From Deferrisoma camini S3R1 (GTDB lineage: Bacteria; Desulfobacterota; Deferrisomatia; Deferrisomatales; Deferrisomataceae), in assembly GCF_000526155.1 (NCBI RefSeq), contig NZ_JAFN01000001.1, positions 330,824 to 394,823 on the forward strand: 64,000 nt of DNA, written 5' to 3'. Positions within the stretch are counted from its first letter, which is position 1, and the number at the start of each line of letters is the position of its first letter. This document shows, in pieces, positions 54,297 through 62,955 of this stretch. The position numbers were made by a program, and so were the translations under genes. The notes beneath the pieces were generated by a model. It was not told the DNA's origin, did no database searches, and was given only the letters and a program-made list of their open reading frames with translations.

Positions 54297-55003
54297 CCTA
54301 TTTCATGCACCCACACCCCGTGGCTCGCCCCCTGCCACCCGATCTCCACCAGGTGTAGCTCCCTCCGGAACCCCTCCCGCTCCAGACGTTCCACCGTGCC
54401 CTCGGCGATCTTCCGGCCCGGCTCGGCCACGAAGGCGAGGCCCCCCGGGGCGAGCACCGCCTTCAGGGTCTGGAGAAACGGGTCCAGGAACCGGTGCTCG
54501 TAGAGCACGTCGGCCGCGAGCACGAGCGGCGCGGTGAGGTCCTCGGGGGGCTCGCGCCAGTCCACGGTCCGGACCTCGCCCGGTCTGCCCAGGTTCAGGG
54601 CGTGGTTGGCCCGGGCGAACCCCAGGGCGTCGGGGTCGTAGTCGGTGAACACCACCCGGGCCCCGGCCAGGGCCGCGGCCGTGCCCACGAGCCCCAGGCC
54701 GCAGCCGAGCTCCACCGCCCCCACCCCGGGCTTCACCCGGTTGGTGGCCAGCAGGAACTCGGCCAGGGCCACCCCCGAGGCCCACAGCTCGGCCCAGTAC
54801 GGGAACCGCTCGTCCTCCTCGAACGCCCGGGGGCCCACCCGGTCGGCCAGGGCGTTGGGATCGGCCGGCTGGAACAGGCGGATCGTGCGGCCGGCCACCG
54901 GCACGCGGCGGACCGCCGCCTCATATCCGCCGGGCAGGAGTCGCGCCGCGCGTCCGAAATCCGTATAAAGGGGGTCTTCGATCGCCCCGGGAGGAGTGCG
55001 CAT
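54269..55003 (-). CDS. Class I SAM-dependent methyltransferase
   Basis: 244 residues if started at the ATG read from 55003. Core: VELGCGLGLVGTAAALAGARVVFTD (SAM-binding motif I) and ADVLYEHRFLDPFLQ, resembling the protein-lysine/METTL21-like small methyltransferases; the target is unknown. The start codon sits exactly back-to-back with the divergent phosphoesterase start, so a shorter form is possible, although no other good start was found before LLPGGYEAAVRRV. The C-terminal REVKRLGG and stop come from octamer repeats. Confidence 0.82.
   Translation of the reverse strand: MRTPPGAIEDPLYTDFGRAARLLPGGYEAAVRRVPVAGRTIRLFQPADPNALADRVGPRAFEEDERFPYWAELWASGVALAEFLLATNRVKPGVGAVELGCGLGLVGTAAALAGARVVFTDYDPDALGFARANHALNLGRPGEVRTVDWREPPEDLTAPLVLAADVLYEHRFLDPFLQTLKAVLAPGGLAFVAEPGRKIAEGTVERLEREGFRRELHLVEIGWQGASHGVWVHEIGREVKRLGG
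54964..54969 (+). promoter_or_regulatory. Candidate -10 element for the phosphoesterase gene
   Basis: TATAAA 32 bp before the start. No clear -35 hexamer was found, so support is weak. Confidence 0.35.
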
Positions 55004-55862
55004 GCGGATCTGGGCCATCGCGGACCTACACCTTTCGTTCGGAAAGCCGAAGCCCATGGACGTGTTCGGCGACCACTGGCGGGACCATCCCGGCCGGATC
55101 GCCCGCGCCTGGCGCGAACGGGTGGCCTCCGAAGACGTGGTGTGCCTGCCCGGGGACCTGTCGTGGGCCCTGAAGCCCGCCCAGGCCGAGCCCGACCTGG
55201 CCTGGCTGGGGGAGCTGCCCGGCCGCAAGATCTTGGTCAAGGGCAACCACGACTACTGGTGGACCTCCACGTCCCGGGTGCGCCGGATGCTGCCCGAGGG
55301 GGCGTTCGCGATCCAGGGGGAGGGTCTGGTCCTGGACGGAGTGGGGTTCGCCGGCGCCCGGGGCTGGGTGGACCCGGAGCTCGACTTCTCGCCCCTGATG
55401 GGCCACCTGCCCGGCGAGGACGCCCGGCTCCACGGCATCCGGGGCGAGGAGGAGGACCGGCGCATCTACCAGCGGGAGCTGGGCCGTCTGGAGCGCAGCC
55501 TCCGGTCGTTGCCCGACCACGCGGAGCTCCGGGTGGCCCTGCTCCACTTCCCCCCCACCTCTCCCCGGCTTGAGGACACCCCGGTCACGCGAATGCTGGA
55601 GCGGCACCGGGTGGACCTGTGCGTGTTCGGCCACCTCCACGGCCCCGGCTGGGACCGGTTCGAGAACCCCTACGGCGAGAAGAACGGCGTCCGCTACTAC
55701 CTGGCGAGCGCGGACTTCGTGCGGTTCGCGCCGGTGGAGCTGCTCATTCCACCAGCCTCGACACGAACACGGGCCTGCGGGACTTCCGGAGCACCCGTTC
55801 GGCCACGGTGCCCAGGAACACGTGCCGCAGCCGGCCCTTGCCGTGGCTCCCCATCACAATGA
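55002..55862 (+). CDS. Calcineurin-like metallophosphoesterase
   Basis: 286 residues with the full set of metal motifs: IADLHLSF, PGDLSWA, GNHDYWW, LLHFPPTS and FGHLHGPG. It resembles the YkuE/Icc-like predicted phosphohydrolases. ATG 55002 is chosen because GGGAGGAG precedes it; GTG 54996 is an alternative. The fold should end near ELLIP (about 55752). The last 40 or so residues are read through the antisense end of uspA, so this tail is probably unstructured or the result of a lost stop codon. Confidence 0.87.
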   Translation: MRIWAIADLHLSFGKPKPMDVFGDHWRDHPGRIARAWRERVASEDVVCLPGDLSWALKPAQAEPDLAWLGELPGRKILVKGNHDYWWTSTSRVRRMLPEGAFAIQGEGLVLDGVGFAGARGWVDPELDFSPLMGHLPGEDARLHGIRGEEEDRRIYQRELGRLERSLRSLPDHAELRVALLHFPPTSPRLEDTPVTRMLERHRVDLCVFGHLHGPGWDRFENPYGEKNGVRYYLASADFVRFAPVELLIPPASTRTRACGTSGAPVRPRCPGTRAAAGPCRGSPSQ

Positions 55863-56232
55863 GGTCGGCGTCCACGTCCTCGGCCGCCTCCAGGATCTGG
55901 GCCGCGGGGTCGCCGTGGGCCACCCGGATCCCGGCCACCCGGTCCCGGTCCTCCGGATGGTCGGGCAGTTCTTCCTCGGCGAACCTGGCGAGCCTGCGCT
56001 CGATCTCCTCGACCACCTCGCGCTTGTGCTCCACCTCGAACGCGCCCAGGCGGCCCTCCCCCATCACGGTGGACACGTAGTTGACGACCGCCGAGTCCAC
56101 GTCGGGCAGCACGTGGAGGATGTGGATCCTCCCGTCGTAGTGACGGGCTAGGCTCACCGCGTGCCGGAACGCCTGGGCCGCGTTGGGGGAGAGATCGGTG
56201 GCGTACAGGATGGTCTTGTACTCGGGAATCAC
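55744..56232 (-). CDS. Universal stress protein (UspA family)
   Basis: 162 residues with the ATP-binding motif G-S-H-G-x-G-x9-G-x-V near the end (VMGSHGKGRLRHVFLGTVAERVL) and the typical start YKTILYATDLSPNA. GTG start with a strong GGAGGTG seven bases upstream. Its 3' end overlaps the convergent phosphoesterase gene by 119 nt. It lies just past a MITE-like element that separates it from the TRAP transporter operon. Confidence 0.95.
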   Translation of the reverse strand: MIPEYKTILYATDLSPNAAQAFRHAVSLARHYDGRIHILHVLPDVDSAVVNYVSTVMGEGRLGAFEVEHKREVVEEIERRLARFAEEELPDHPEDRDRVAGIRVAHGDPAAQILEAAEDVDADLIVMGSHGKGRLRHVFLGTVAERVLRKSRRPVFVSRLVE

Positions 56233-56248
56233 GGGGCACCTCCGTTAG

Positions 56249-56424
56249 CCCGCATGATTCATGAGCGTTCGTCGCGAAACCGTCGAGTGTGCGTCAGATC
56301 GGGGCAAGCGCAGCAACGAGGGGCGCAGGCGTACTGGGCGGTACGTCGAGCCCCGAGGCGCGAGCACGCCCCGAGATGGCGTGCAATCGGCGGTTGCAGC
56401 AGAAGGCTTCATGAATCATGCGGG
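56249..56424. mobile_element. MITE-like element with 16-bp terminal inverted repeats and TTAG target duplication
   Basis: Perfect 16-bp inverted repeats CCCGCATGATTCATGA (56249-56264) and TCATGAATCATGCGGG (56409-56424), flanked on both sides by the direct repeat TTAG (56245-56248 and 56425-56428). Total 176 bp, no gene. The right TTA is the stop codon of the TRAP permease on the minus strand. Structure fits a miniature inverted-repeat transposable element moved by a transposase encoded elsewhere. Confidence 0.8.
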
Positions 56425-58500
56425 TTAGGCCGGGCTCGGGGCGGTCCGGGCCACCCGGGGTTTTTGGAGCAGGTACACCAGGCCCCACACGGCCAGCCCC
56501 ACCAGGTACATCCAGTACCGCTCCTCGTGGGGAAGGCCCACCAGGCTGCTGGTCCAGTCGGGCCGCATCATGATCAGGGTCACCAGGAGGAGCAGGGGCA
56601 CCTCGTACCACCGGTTCCAGGTGATGAACCACCCCTGGGTGGCCGAGGCGAAGGCGAACGCCCCGATGCAGGTGGCCGCGAAGATCATGAGCCCCTGAGG
56701 CCAGCTGTTGATCCCCCACAGGATCAGGTCGTGGTTCAGGATGAACATGAACGGCAGGATGGCCGTACGGATGTCGTACATGAACCCCTGGAGCCCGGTG
56801 GGGATCGGCGGGCTCTTGGCGATGGCCGCGGCCGCGTACGCGGCTAGGCCCACCGGCGGGGTGTCGTCGGCCAGGATCCCGAAGTAGAAGCAGAACAGGT
56901 GGGCCGCGATGATCGGCACGAACAGCCCGTTCCACTCGGCGATCTGCACGATGGCCGGCGCGGTCAACGCCGCCATCACGATGTAGGTGGCCGTGGTCGG
57001 GAGCCCCATGCCCATGATCAGGCTGGCGAACGCCGTGATCGCGAGCATCAGGTAGATGTTGCCCCGGCTCAGGGTGTCGATCACGTCGGTGATGAGGCCC
57101 CCGAGCCCCATGGTCACCACGCCCACGATGATGCCAGCGGCAGCCGTGGCCACTGCCACGCTGACCATGTTGCGGGCCCCCGAGATCAGCCCGTCCAGGA
57201 TCTCGGTGCCGGAGCGCCGAAGGGCCGCGGCCATGTCCCCGCCGGTCCGCCAGGCCCGTACCGGGTGCTGCAGCAGCATCACCCCGGCGAGCACCAGGAT
57301 GGCGCGGAACGCAGCCAGGTCCGGGGAGTGGCGGGGGATGATCAGCTCGTAGAGGAGGACGAGCAGGGGAATCAGGTAGTGGAGGCCCGAGACCAGGGTC
57401 TGCCGGAACCTGGGCAGGTCCGCCTTGGGAAGCCCCTTGAGCCCCAGCTTCGACGCCTCGATGTGGGTCAGGTAGAACAGGGTGGCGTACGAGGCAAAGG
57501 CTGGGATGGCCGCGGCCTTGACCACCTCCAGGTACGACACGTTCACGTACTCCGCGATGATGAACGCGGCCGCCCCCATGATCGGCGGCATGATCTGGCC
57601 GTCGGTGCTGGCTGCCACCTCGATGGCCGCGGCCTTGGTGGGGGGGTACCCCACCTTCTTCATGAGGGGGATCGTGAAGGTGCCGGTGGTCACCACGTTG
57701 GCGATGGACGACCCGGACACCAGGCCGGTGAGGCCGCTCGACATCACCGCGGCCTTGGCCGGCCCGCCCTTGTACCGGCCCAGCAGGCTCATGGCCAGGT
57801 CGATGAAGAACCGGCCCGCCCCGGCCTTCTCGAGCATGGACCCGAACAGCACGAACAGGAACACGATGGTGGCCGACACGTCCAGGGGGATGCCGTAGAT
57901 CCCCTCGGTGCTCATGGAGATCTGGCTCACGTACCGGTCGAGGCTCACTCCCTTGAACGCGATCACGTCCGGCATGTACGGCCCGAAAAAGGCGTACAGG
58001 GTGAACGTGCCGGCGATGATCGGCATGGCAGGGCCGAGCACCCGGCGGGCCGCCTCGAGCAGGAACACCACGAGCACGATCCCGAACACGATGTCCCGGG
58101 CGTTGGGGATACCGATGCGGGCCGACACGCCCTCGTAGTCCCAGGCGATGTACACGGCCGCCACCACGGCGGCCCCGGCCAGGGCCATATCGATCCAGGG
58201 GATCCTGCGCTTCTCGCCGAGCCACCTCAGCCCCGGGATGCGCACCGTGCGCCGCAGCGTGGGGTACGACAGGAACACGATGGCAAAGGCGAAGGCCAGG
58301 TGGATCGCCCGAATGTACGTGGAGTCGAGGAGGAGCCAGCTGGCCAGGGAGAGCTGGAACGCACTCCAGGTCAGGGCGATGGCGGGCACGAGCCCGCGTT
58401 GCCAGCCCTGGGGCCGGCGCAGCCCCAGCTCCTCTTCCTCCTTGAGGCGCTGGGCCAGGTTCTGGTCGGCGGTATCCAGGTCAGCGGGGGGCACGGACAT
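56425..58500 (-). CDS. TRAP transporter fused permease (4TM/12TM, TAXI type)
   Basis: 691-residue fusion of the small and large membrane subunits of a tripartite ATP-independent periplasmic transporter. An N-terminal DctQ-like helical part (about 30-170) is followed by the DctM-like part with GLVSGSSIANVVTTGTFTIPLMKKVGYPP, ASTDGQIMPPIMGAAAFI and MGLPTTATYIV, which are signatures of the TAXI-associated group. It works with the binding protein encoded just upstream; neighbouring catabolic genes suggest an organic or amino acid substrate. The stop codon lies in the target duplication of the MITE-like element. Confidence 0.95.
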   Translation of the reverse strand: MSVPPADLDTADQNLAQRLKEEEELGLRRPQGWQRGLVPAIALTWSAFQLSLASWLLLDSTYIRAIHLAFAFAIVFLSYPTLRRTVRIPGLRWLGEKRRIPWIDMALAGAAVVAAVYIAWDYEGVSARIGIPNARDIVFGIVLVVFLLEAARRVLGPAMPIIAGTFTLYAFFGPYMPDVIAFKGVSLDRYVSQISMSTEGIYGIPLDVSATIVFLFVLFGSMLEKAGAGRFFIDLAMSLLGRYKGGPAKAAVMSSGLTGLVSGSSIANVVTTGTFTIPLMKKVGYPPTKAAAIEVAASTDGQIMPPIMGAAAFIIAEYVNVSYLEVVKAAAIPAFASYATLFYLTHIEASKLGLKGLPKADLPRFRQTLVSGLHYLIPLLVLLYELIIPRHSPDLAAFRAILVLAGVMLLQHPVRAWRTGGDMAAALRRSGTEILDGLISGARNMVSVAVATAAAGIIVGVVTMGLGGLITDVIDTLSRGNIYLMLAITAFASLIMGMGLPTTATYIVMAALTAPAIVQIAEWNGLFVPIIAAHLFCFYFGILADDTPPVGLAAYAAAAIAKSPPIPTGLQGFMYDIRTAILPFMFILNHDLILWGINSWPQGLMIFAATCIGAFAFASATQGWFITWNRWYEVPLLLLVTLIMMRPDWTSSLVGLPHEERYWMYLVGLAVWGLVYLLQKPRVARTAPSPA

Positions 58501-58567
58501 GACGGTCTCCCTGCCGGACGGTCGGGTTGGAAAGCGTGGGTCAGGAGATTGAGCCCGGGCCAGGAAA

Positions 58568-58598
58568 CGCGGGGGAGGGCTCCGGACCCTCCCCCGCG
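58568..58598 (-). terminator. 12-bp perfect stem-loop between receptor and permease genes
   Basis: CGCGGGGGAGGG (58568-58579) pairs with its complement (58587-58598) around a 7-base loop, 11 bases after the receptor stop on the minus strand. No T-tract follows, so it is more likely an mRNA-stabilising or partial attenuation structure that raises receptor over permease levels than a full terminator. Confidence 0.65.
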
Positions 58599-58609
58599 GG
58601 GCAGGACGT

Positions 58610-59584
58610 CTACTTCAGCAGACCGACCTCCCGGAAGTACTTCTCCGCGCCGGGGTGCAGGGGAGCGCTCAGGCCCTCGAGCATGCTCTCCTTGGTGAGC
58701 ACCTTGTAGGCCGGGTGGAGCTTCTTGAACTCGTCGAAGTTCTCGAACACCTCCTTGGTGATCGCGTACACGATGTCCTCGGGCACGTCGATCGAGGTGC
58801 AGAAGGTGGCCTTCACGCCGAAGGTCGGCACGTCTTCCTTGTTCTCGGCACCGGGGTAGAACTCCACCGGGATCTTCGAGGCGGCGTAGTAGGGGTACTT
58901 GTCGGTGAGCTTCTTCACCACCTCGGCCGGGATCTCCACGAACCGCACCTTGCGGGCGCCGGCCGTGGCCTCCTTGATGGCGCCGCTGGGATGGCCCACG
59001 GTGTAGAAGAACGCGTCGATCCGGCCGTCTTGGAGCATCCCGGGAGCCTCGGCCGCCTTCAACCCCTCGGCCCGGATGTCCTTCTTCCAGTCGATGCCGG
59101 CCGCGGCCAGGGCGTCGATGGAGTTCTGGCGCTGCCCCGACCCGGGGTTGCCGATGTTGACGGTCTTGCCCTTGAGGTCGTAGATGGTCTTGATGCCGGC
59201 GTCCACCGCGGCCACCAGGGTGACCGACTCGGGGTGGATGGAGAACACGGCCCGCAGCTTCTTCTGGGGCTTGCCCTCCCACTCGGCCAGCCCGTTCCAC
59301 GCCTGGTACTGGCGGTCGGACTGGACGATCCCGAACTCCAGGTCCCCGTTCATGATGGCGTTCACGTTGAACACCGACCCGGCCGTGGACTCCACGGTGA
59401 CCCGCAGGTTGTACTCCTTGCGCTTCTTGTTGACCATCTTGCTGATGGCTCCACCGGTGGGGTAGTACACCCCGGTCACGCCCCCGGTGCCGATGGTGAC
59501 GTAACGCATCCGGGCGGAGGCGTCAGTGGTGAGCCCTAGGGCCGACACGCCCAGGGCCAGGGCCAACACGGCGAGCTTCCTCAT
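58610..59584 (-). CDS. TAXI-family TRAP transporter solute receptor
   Basis: 324-residue periplasmic binding protein: signal peptide (LAVLALALGVSALGLTTDASA), then YVTIGTGGVTGVYYPTGGAISKMVN and GKTVNIGNPGSGQRQ, the family hallmarks; AAVDAGIKTIYDLKG fits as well. TAXI receptors bind small organic anions such as glutamate or keto acids; the ligand here is unknown. ATG with AAGGAGGGAAGG upstream. Confidence 0.95.
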   Translation of the reverse strand: MRKLAVLALALGVSALGLTTDASARMRYVTIGTGGVTGVYYPTGGAISKMVNKKRKEYNLRVTVESTAGSVFNVNAIMNGDLEFGIVQSDRQYQAWNGLAEWEGKPQKKLRAVFSIHPESVTLVAAVDAGIKTIYDLKGKTVNIGNPGSGQRQNSIDALAAAGIDWKKDIRAEGLKAAEAPGMLQDGRIDAFFYTVGHPSGAIKEATAGARKVRFVEIPAEVVKKLTDKYPYYAASKIPVEFYPGAENKEDVPTFGVKATFCTSIDVPEDIVYAITKEVFENFDEFKKLHPAYKVLTKESMLEGLSAPLHPGAEKYFREVGLLK

Positions 59585-59784
59585 GGCCTTCCCTCCTTAC
59601 CGTTGTGGGCCAGGGGCCCGTGACGAAAACGATTTGATGCAGCCAAACGGGGCGGTTCATGTACCGGAACCGGCTCCCCGTGTCAAGATCGCTCCGGCTC
59701 CCCGACCCGGATTCCGTGCGGCGGACGGGGGGCAGCGGCCGGCCCTGCCCGGCCGGAACAGTAAAAACCCGTTTGGCCCTCGAA

Positions 59785-61194
59785 TCAAGGGGTTTCGCCA
59801 CCGGTGACCCGATCCACCGCCTCGGTCAGAATCGTCACCAGCAGGTCGATCTCGGTCTCGCGGATCACGAAGGGGGGGCACAAGAGGATGTGGTCGCCCC
59901 GGGTCCCGTCCACCGAGCCGCTGCCGGGGTAGGTCACGAGCCCCAGCCGGAACGCCTCGGCCCCGACCCGCTCGGCCACCCGGGCCTCGGCCGGGAACGG
60001 CTCGCGGGTCTCCCGGTCGGACACCAGCTCCACGCCGGCGAACAGGCCCAGGCCCCGGATGTCGCCCACGTGGGGGTGGTGCCCCAGCTCCTGGCGCAGC
60101 CGGGCCAGGAGCACCCGACCCATGGCGTCGGACCGGGCCACCAGGTCGTGCTCCTCCATGTACCTCAGCACGGCCGCGCCCACGGCCATGCTGACCGGGT
60201 GCTGGCCGTAGGTGTGGCCGTGCACGAACCGGCCCGAGCCGTCCCGGATGGCGTCGTGGACCTTGCGGTGAACCAGCACCGCGCCGATGGGCGCGTACCC
60301 CGACGACAGCCCCTTGGCCAACACGACCAGGTCGGCGTGCACGCCCCACCGCTCCAGGGCCAGGGGGCGGCCGGTGCGGCCCACCCCGGTCATCACCTCG
60401 TCGGCCACCAGGAGGATGCCGTACCGGTCGCAGATCTCCCGGATCCGGGGCCAGTAGCCCTCCGGGGGCACCAGGGCCCCTGCCGTGGCCCCCACCACCG
60501 GTTCGGCGATGAACGCCGCGATGGAGTCCGGACCCTCGTACCGCACCGCCCGCTCCAGGGCCTCGGCGCACTCCAGCTCGCAGGTGGCCGGGCTGCGGTG
60601 GAACGGACACCGGTAGCAGTAGCACGGCTCGATGTGGGGGGTGTGGAGGATCAGGGGCATGTAGGGGGCCCGACGGCTCGTGTGACCGCCCAGGGCCAGC
60701 GCTCCGGCGGTGTTGCCGTGGTAGGCGGTCCATCGGCTGATCACCTTGTAGCGCTCGGGCATGCCCCGCTCCCGCCAGTACTGGCGGGCCATCTTCACCG
60801 CGGTCTCCACCGCCTCGGACCCGCCGGAGACGAAGTACACCTTGTCCAGGTCCGGGTGGGACGACAGCGCCGCGACCCGGGCGGCCATCTCCTGACACGC
60901 CTCGGTGGTGAACTGGGAGCCGTGGGCGAAGGCGATGCGGTCGAACTGGGCCAGGGCCGCCTCCCGGATCTCGGGAACCCCGTGGCCGATGGCCACCACG
61001 CAGGCCCCGGACGACCCGTCGAGGTAGCGCCGGCCGTTCTCGTCCCAGATCCACACCCCTTCGGCCCGCACGGCCTTGGGGTAGCGTTTGCCCGGGCTGC
61101 GGTAGAACACGTGATCCGCCCCGGCCGGCTCCACGAGCCGGTCCGGAGGGGGGGAGTCGGGGGTCTTGGGTTGGGTCGCCAGCGCAACAGCCAT
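59785..61194 (-). CDS. Class III aminotransferase (aspartate aminotransferase family, omega-amino acid type)
   Basis: 469-residue PLP enzyme. SGGSEAVETAVKMARQYW, the DEVMTGVGRTG block and the PLP-binding Lys in LVVLAKGLSSGYAPIGA place it with omega-amino-acid:pyruvate/glutamate transaminases. The cysteine-rich loop EPCYCYRCPF is shared with beta-alanine- and taurine-type members. Encoded 12 bases after the cleavage enzyme gene, so it likely removes the amino group from a substrate imported by the TRAP system, giving a keto acid or aldehyde. Confidence 0.92.
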   Translation of the reverse strand: MAVALATQPKTPDSPPPDRLVEPAGADHVFYRSPGKRYPKAVRAEGVWIWDENGRRYLDGSSGACVVAIGHGVPEIREAALAQFDRIAFAHGSQFTTEACQEMAARVAALSSHPDLDKVYFVSGGSEAVETAVKMARQYWRERGMPERYKVISRWTAYHGNTAGALALGGHTSRRAPYMPLILHTPHIEPCYCYRCPFHRSPATCELECAEALERAVRYEGPDSIAAFIAEPVVGATAGALVPPEGYWPRIREICDRYGILLVADEVMTGVGRTGRPLALERWGVHADLVVLAKGLSSGYAPIGAVLVHRKVHDAIRDGSGRFVHGHTYGQHPVSMAVGAAVLRYMEEHDLVARSDAMGRVLLARLRQELGHHPHVGDIRGLGLFAGVELVSDRETREPFPAEARVAERVGAEAFRLGLVTYPGSGSVDGTRGDHILLCPPFVIRETEIDLLVTILTEAVDRVTGGETP

Positions 61195-61206
61195 GGTGCC
61201 CCTCCG

Positions 61207-62070
61207 TCAGGGGTTGGGCCGCGGGCCGGCCTCGGCCCGGGGAAGCGAGAGAATGCGGCGGGCCTCGTCCGGGGTGGCCACGGGCCGGCCGATCTCCTGG
61301 GCCAGCCGCACCACCCGCTCCACCAGTTGGGCGTTGGACCGGGCGAGCACGCCGCGTTGATAGTAGATGTTGTCCTCGAGCCCTACCCGCACGTGCCCTC
61401 CCAGGGCGAGGGTGGTGAGCATGATCGGCAGATGGCCCCTGCCGATGCCGATGGAGCTCCAGGTGGACCCCGGGGGGATCGACTCCACCATGTGCACCAG
61501 GGCCTTGGAGGTGGCCGGGGCCCCGCCGGGAGCGCCCAGCACGAACTGGAAGTGGAGCGGGGGCTCCAGCAGGCCCTCGTCCCGGAGCCGCAGGCAGTTG
61601 CCGATCATCCCCGTGTCGAAGATCTCCAGCTCCGGCTTGGTCCCGACCTGGGCCATCCGGCGGGCCAGGTCCCTCAGGAACTCCGGCGGGTTCAGGAACA
61701 CCCCGTCTCCCACGTTCAGGCTGCCGGCGTCGAAGCTGGCCAGCTCGGGCCGGAACCGCAGGGGGATGAACCGGGCCTCGTAGGCCAGGTTGCGGCCGGG
61801 AATGCCGCTGGTGGTCAGGCAGATCACCGGGTCCACCCCGGCCGCGGCGATCCGGTCCAGGACGCGGCGGTAGAGACCCTCGTCCTGGGTGCCCACGCCG
61901 GTCTCGGGGTCGCGCACGTGGATGTGAACCACGGCCGCGCCGGCCCTCACGGCCTCCACGGCCGCGTCGGCGATCTCCTCGGGCAGGATCGGGATGTGGG
62001 GGCACTTCTCGCGGGGGGTTCGGCTTCCGGTGACCGCGGCGGTGATGATGAGCGGTTCCAACGCTTGCAT
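61207..62070 (-). CDS. Beta-keto acid cleavage enzyme (BKACE, DUF849 family)
   Basis: 287-residue TIM-barrel zinc enzyme that exchanges a beta-keto acid with acetyl-CoA to give acetoacetate and a new acyl-CoA. Zinc-ligand segment VVHIHVRDPETG, ICLTTSGIPGRN, SLNVGDGVFLNPPE, and GHVRVGLEDNIYYQRG are conserved features. ATG 62070 directly touches GGAGG, so TTG 62061, nine bases from that site, may be the true start. Substrate side chain is not predictable; 3-keto-5-aminohexanoate (lysine route) is only one option. Confidence 0.92.
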   Translation of the reverse strand: MQALEPLIITAAVTGSRTPREKCPHIPILPEEIADAAVEAVRAGAAVVHIHVRDPETGVGTQDEGLYRRVLDRIAAAGVDPVICLTTSGIPGRNLAYEARFIPLRFRPELASFDAGSLNVGDGVFLNPPEFLRDLARRMAQVGTKPELEIFDTGMIGNCLRLRDEGLLEPPLHFQFVLGAPGGAPATSKALVHMVESIPPGSTWSSIGIGRGHLPIMLTTLALGGHVRVGLEDNIYYQRGVLARSNAQLVERVVRLAQEIGRPVATPDEARRILSLPRAEAGPRPNP

Positions 62071-62114
62071 CCTCCGGTGGCTGCGGGGTGCCGGAAGCCC
62101 AGGGAAGGGGCCGG

Positions 62115-62927
62115 CTACCCCTCTTCTTCAGGGTTCCAGTAGACGCTCTGCCGTTCCCAGATCTGTTCCCGGGCCTCGAGGGCCTTGAGCCCGTCCTCGC
62201 CCCGCACCTCGCCCACCGCCAGCAGCAGGGCCTGGGCCAGGCTGATCGAGGCGGTGAAGCTCTCCACGTACCCGTCGATGCCGTAGGCCGCCGGCAGCAG
62301 CACGTGGGCGTGGGGGGCCAGGGGGGAGTCGGGGCCGTCGGTGATGGCCACCACCGTGCCCCCCTGCCGCCGGGCCAGGGCCGCGCCCTCCACGGCGATG
62401 CGGGTGTACCGGGGGAAGCTGATGGCCACCACCACGTCGCCGGGCGCCACCCGGGCGAACTGGTCCCACACGTCGGCCGTGCGGGGGGCCAGGAGCCTTG
62501 CGTTCACGCCGAGGAACGACAGCCCCAGCTCCAGCACCACGGCCGTGGCGTGGGACATGCGCAGCCCGAACACCCACACCCTCTGGGCGCCGGCCAGCAG
62601 GTGGGCGGCCTTCCAGAACTCGCCCTTGGGCATATCGGTCCAGGTCTCTCTGAGATTCTCGATGTCGCGGGAGAAGGACCGGGAGAGGGGGTCCCCGTGG
62701 ATCGTGAACCGCTCCACGGTGGTGCGCCGGCCCACCAGGTTCTGGCGGAGCCGCCGTTGGAACTCGGGGTAGCCGGAGAACCCGGAGGCCTGGACCGCCC
62801 GGATCACGGTGGACTCGCTGATCCCCAGGCGCTCGCCCAGCTCCCTGGCGGTGAGGTAGCTGGCCTCTTCGGGGTGGGCCTGGGCAAAGGCGAGCACGCG
62901 GTCCCGGGGGCGCGAACGGCTGGGCAA
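62115..62927 (-). CDS. MurR/RpiR-family transcriptional regulator
   Basis: 270 residues: N-terminal RpiR helix-turn-helix (YLTARELGERLGISESTVIRAVQASGFSGYPEF split over residues 24-57) and a SIS sugar/metabolite-binding domain (about 105-240, GAQRVWVFGLRMSHATAV, GDVVVAISFPRYT). TTG 62927 is preferred: AGGAG lies eight bases upstream and the frame extension to GTG 62972 crosses two operator-like palindromes. Probably controls itself and the downstream catabolic and transport genes. Confidence 0.9.
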   Translation of the reverse strand: MPSRSRPRDRVLAFAQAHPEEASYLTARELGERLGISESTVIRAVQASGFSGYPEFQRRLRQNLVGRRTTVERFTIHGDPLSRSFSRDIENLRETWTDMPKGEFWKAAHLLAGAQRVWVFGLRMSHATAVVLELGLSFLGVNARLLAPRTADVWDQFARVAPGDVVVAISFPRYTRIAVEGAALARRQGGTVVAITDGPDSPLAPHAHVLLPAAYGIDGYVESFTASISLAQALLLAVGEVRGEDGLKALEAREQIWERQSVYWNPEEEG

Positions 62928-62928
62928 G

Positions 62929-62942
62929 GCAGGAGCTCCTGC
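62929..62942. promoter_or_regulatory. Perfect palindrome GCAGGAGCTCCTGC covering the RpiR ribosome-binding site
   Basis: 14-bp perfect inverted repeat that includes the Shine-Dalgarno AGGAG of the RpiR gene. It shares the half-site GCAGGA with the palindrome 28 bp upstream. Likely second operator. Confidence 0.65.
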
Positions 62943-62955
62943 GCAAGGTTTGAGT

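Noticed and set aside
56294..58225. Long frame overlapping the TRAP permease gene on the same strand in another phase
   Set aside because: Composition (Arg/Gly/His/Pro-rich) and lack of membrane helices mark it as an out-of-frame reading of the permease gene.
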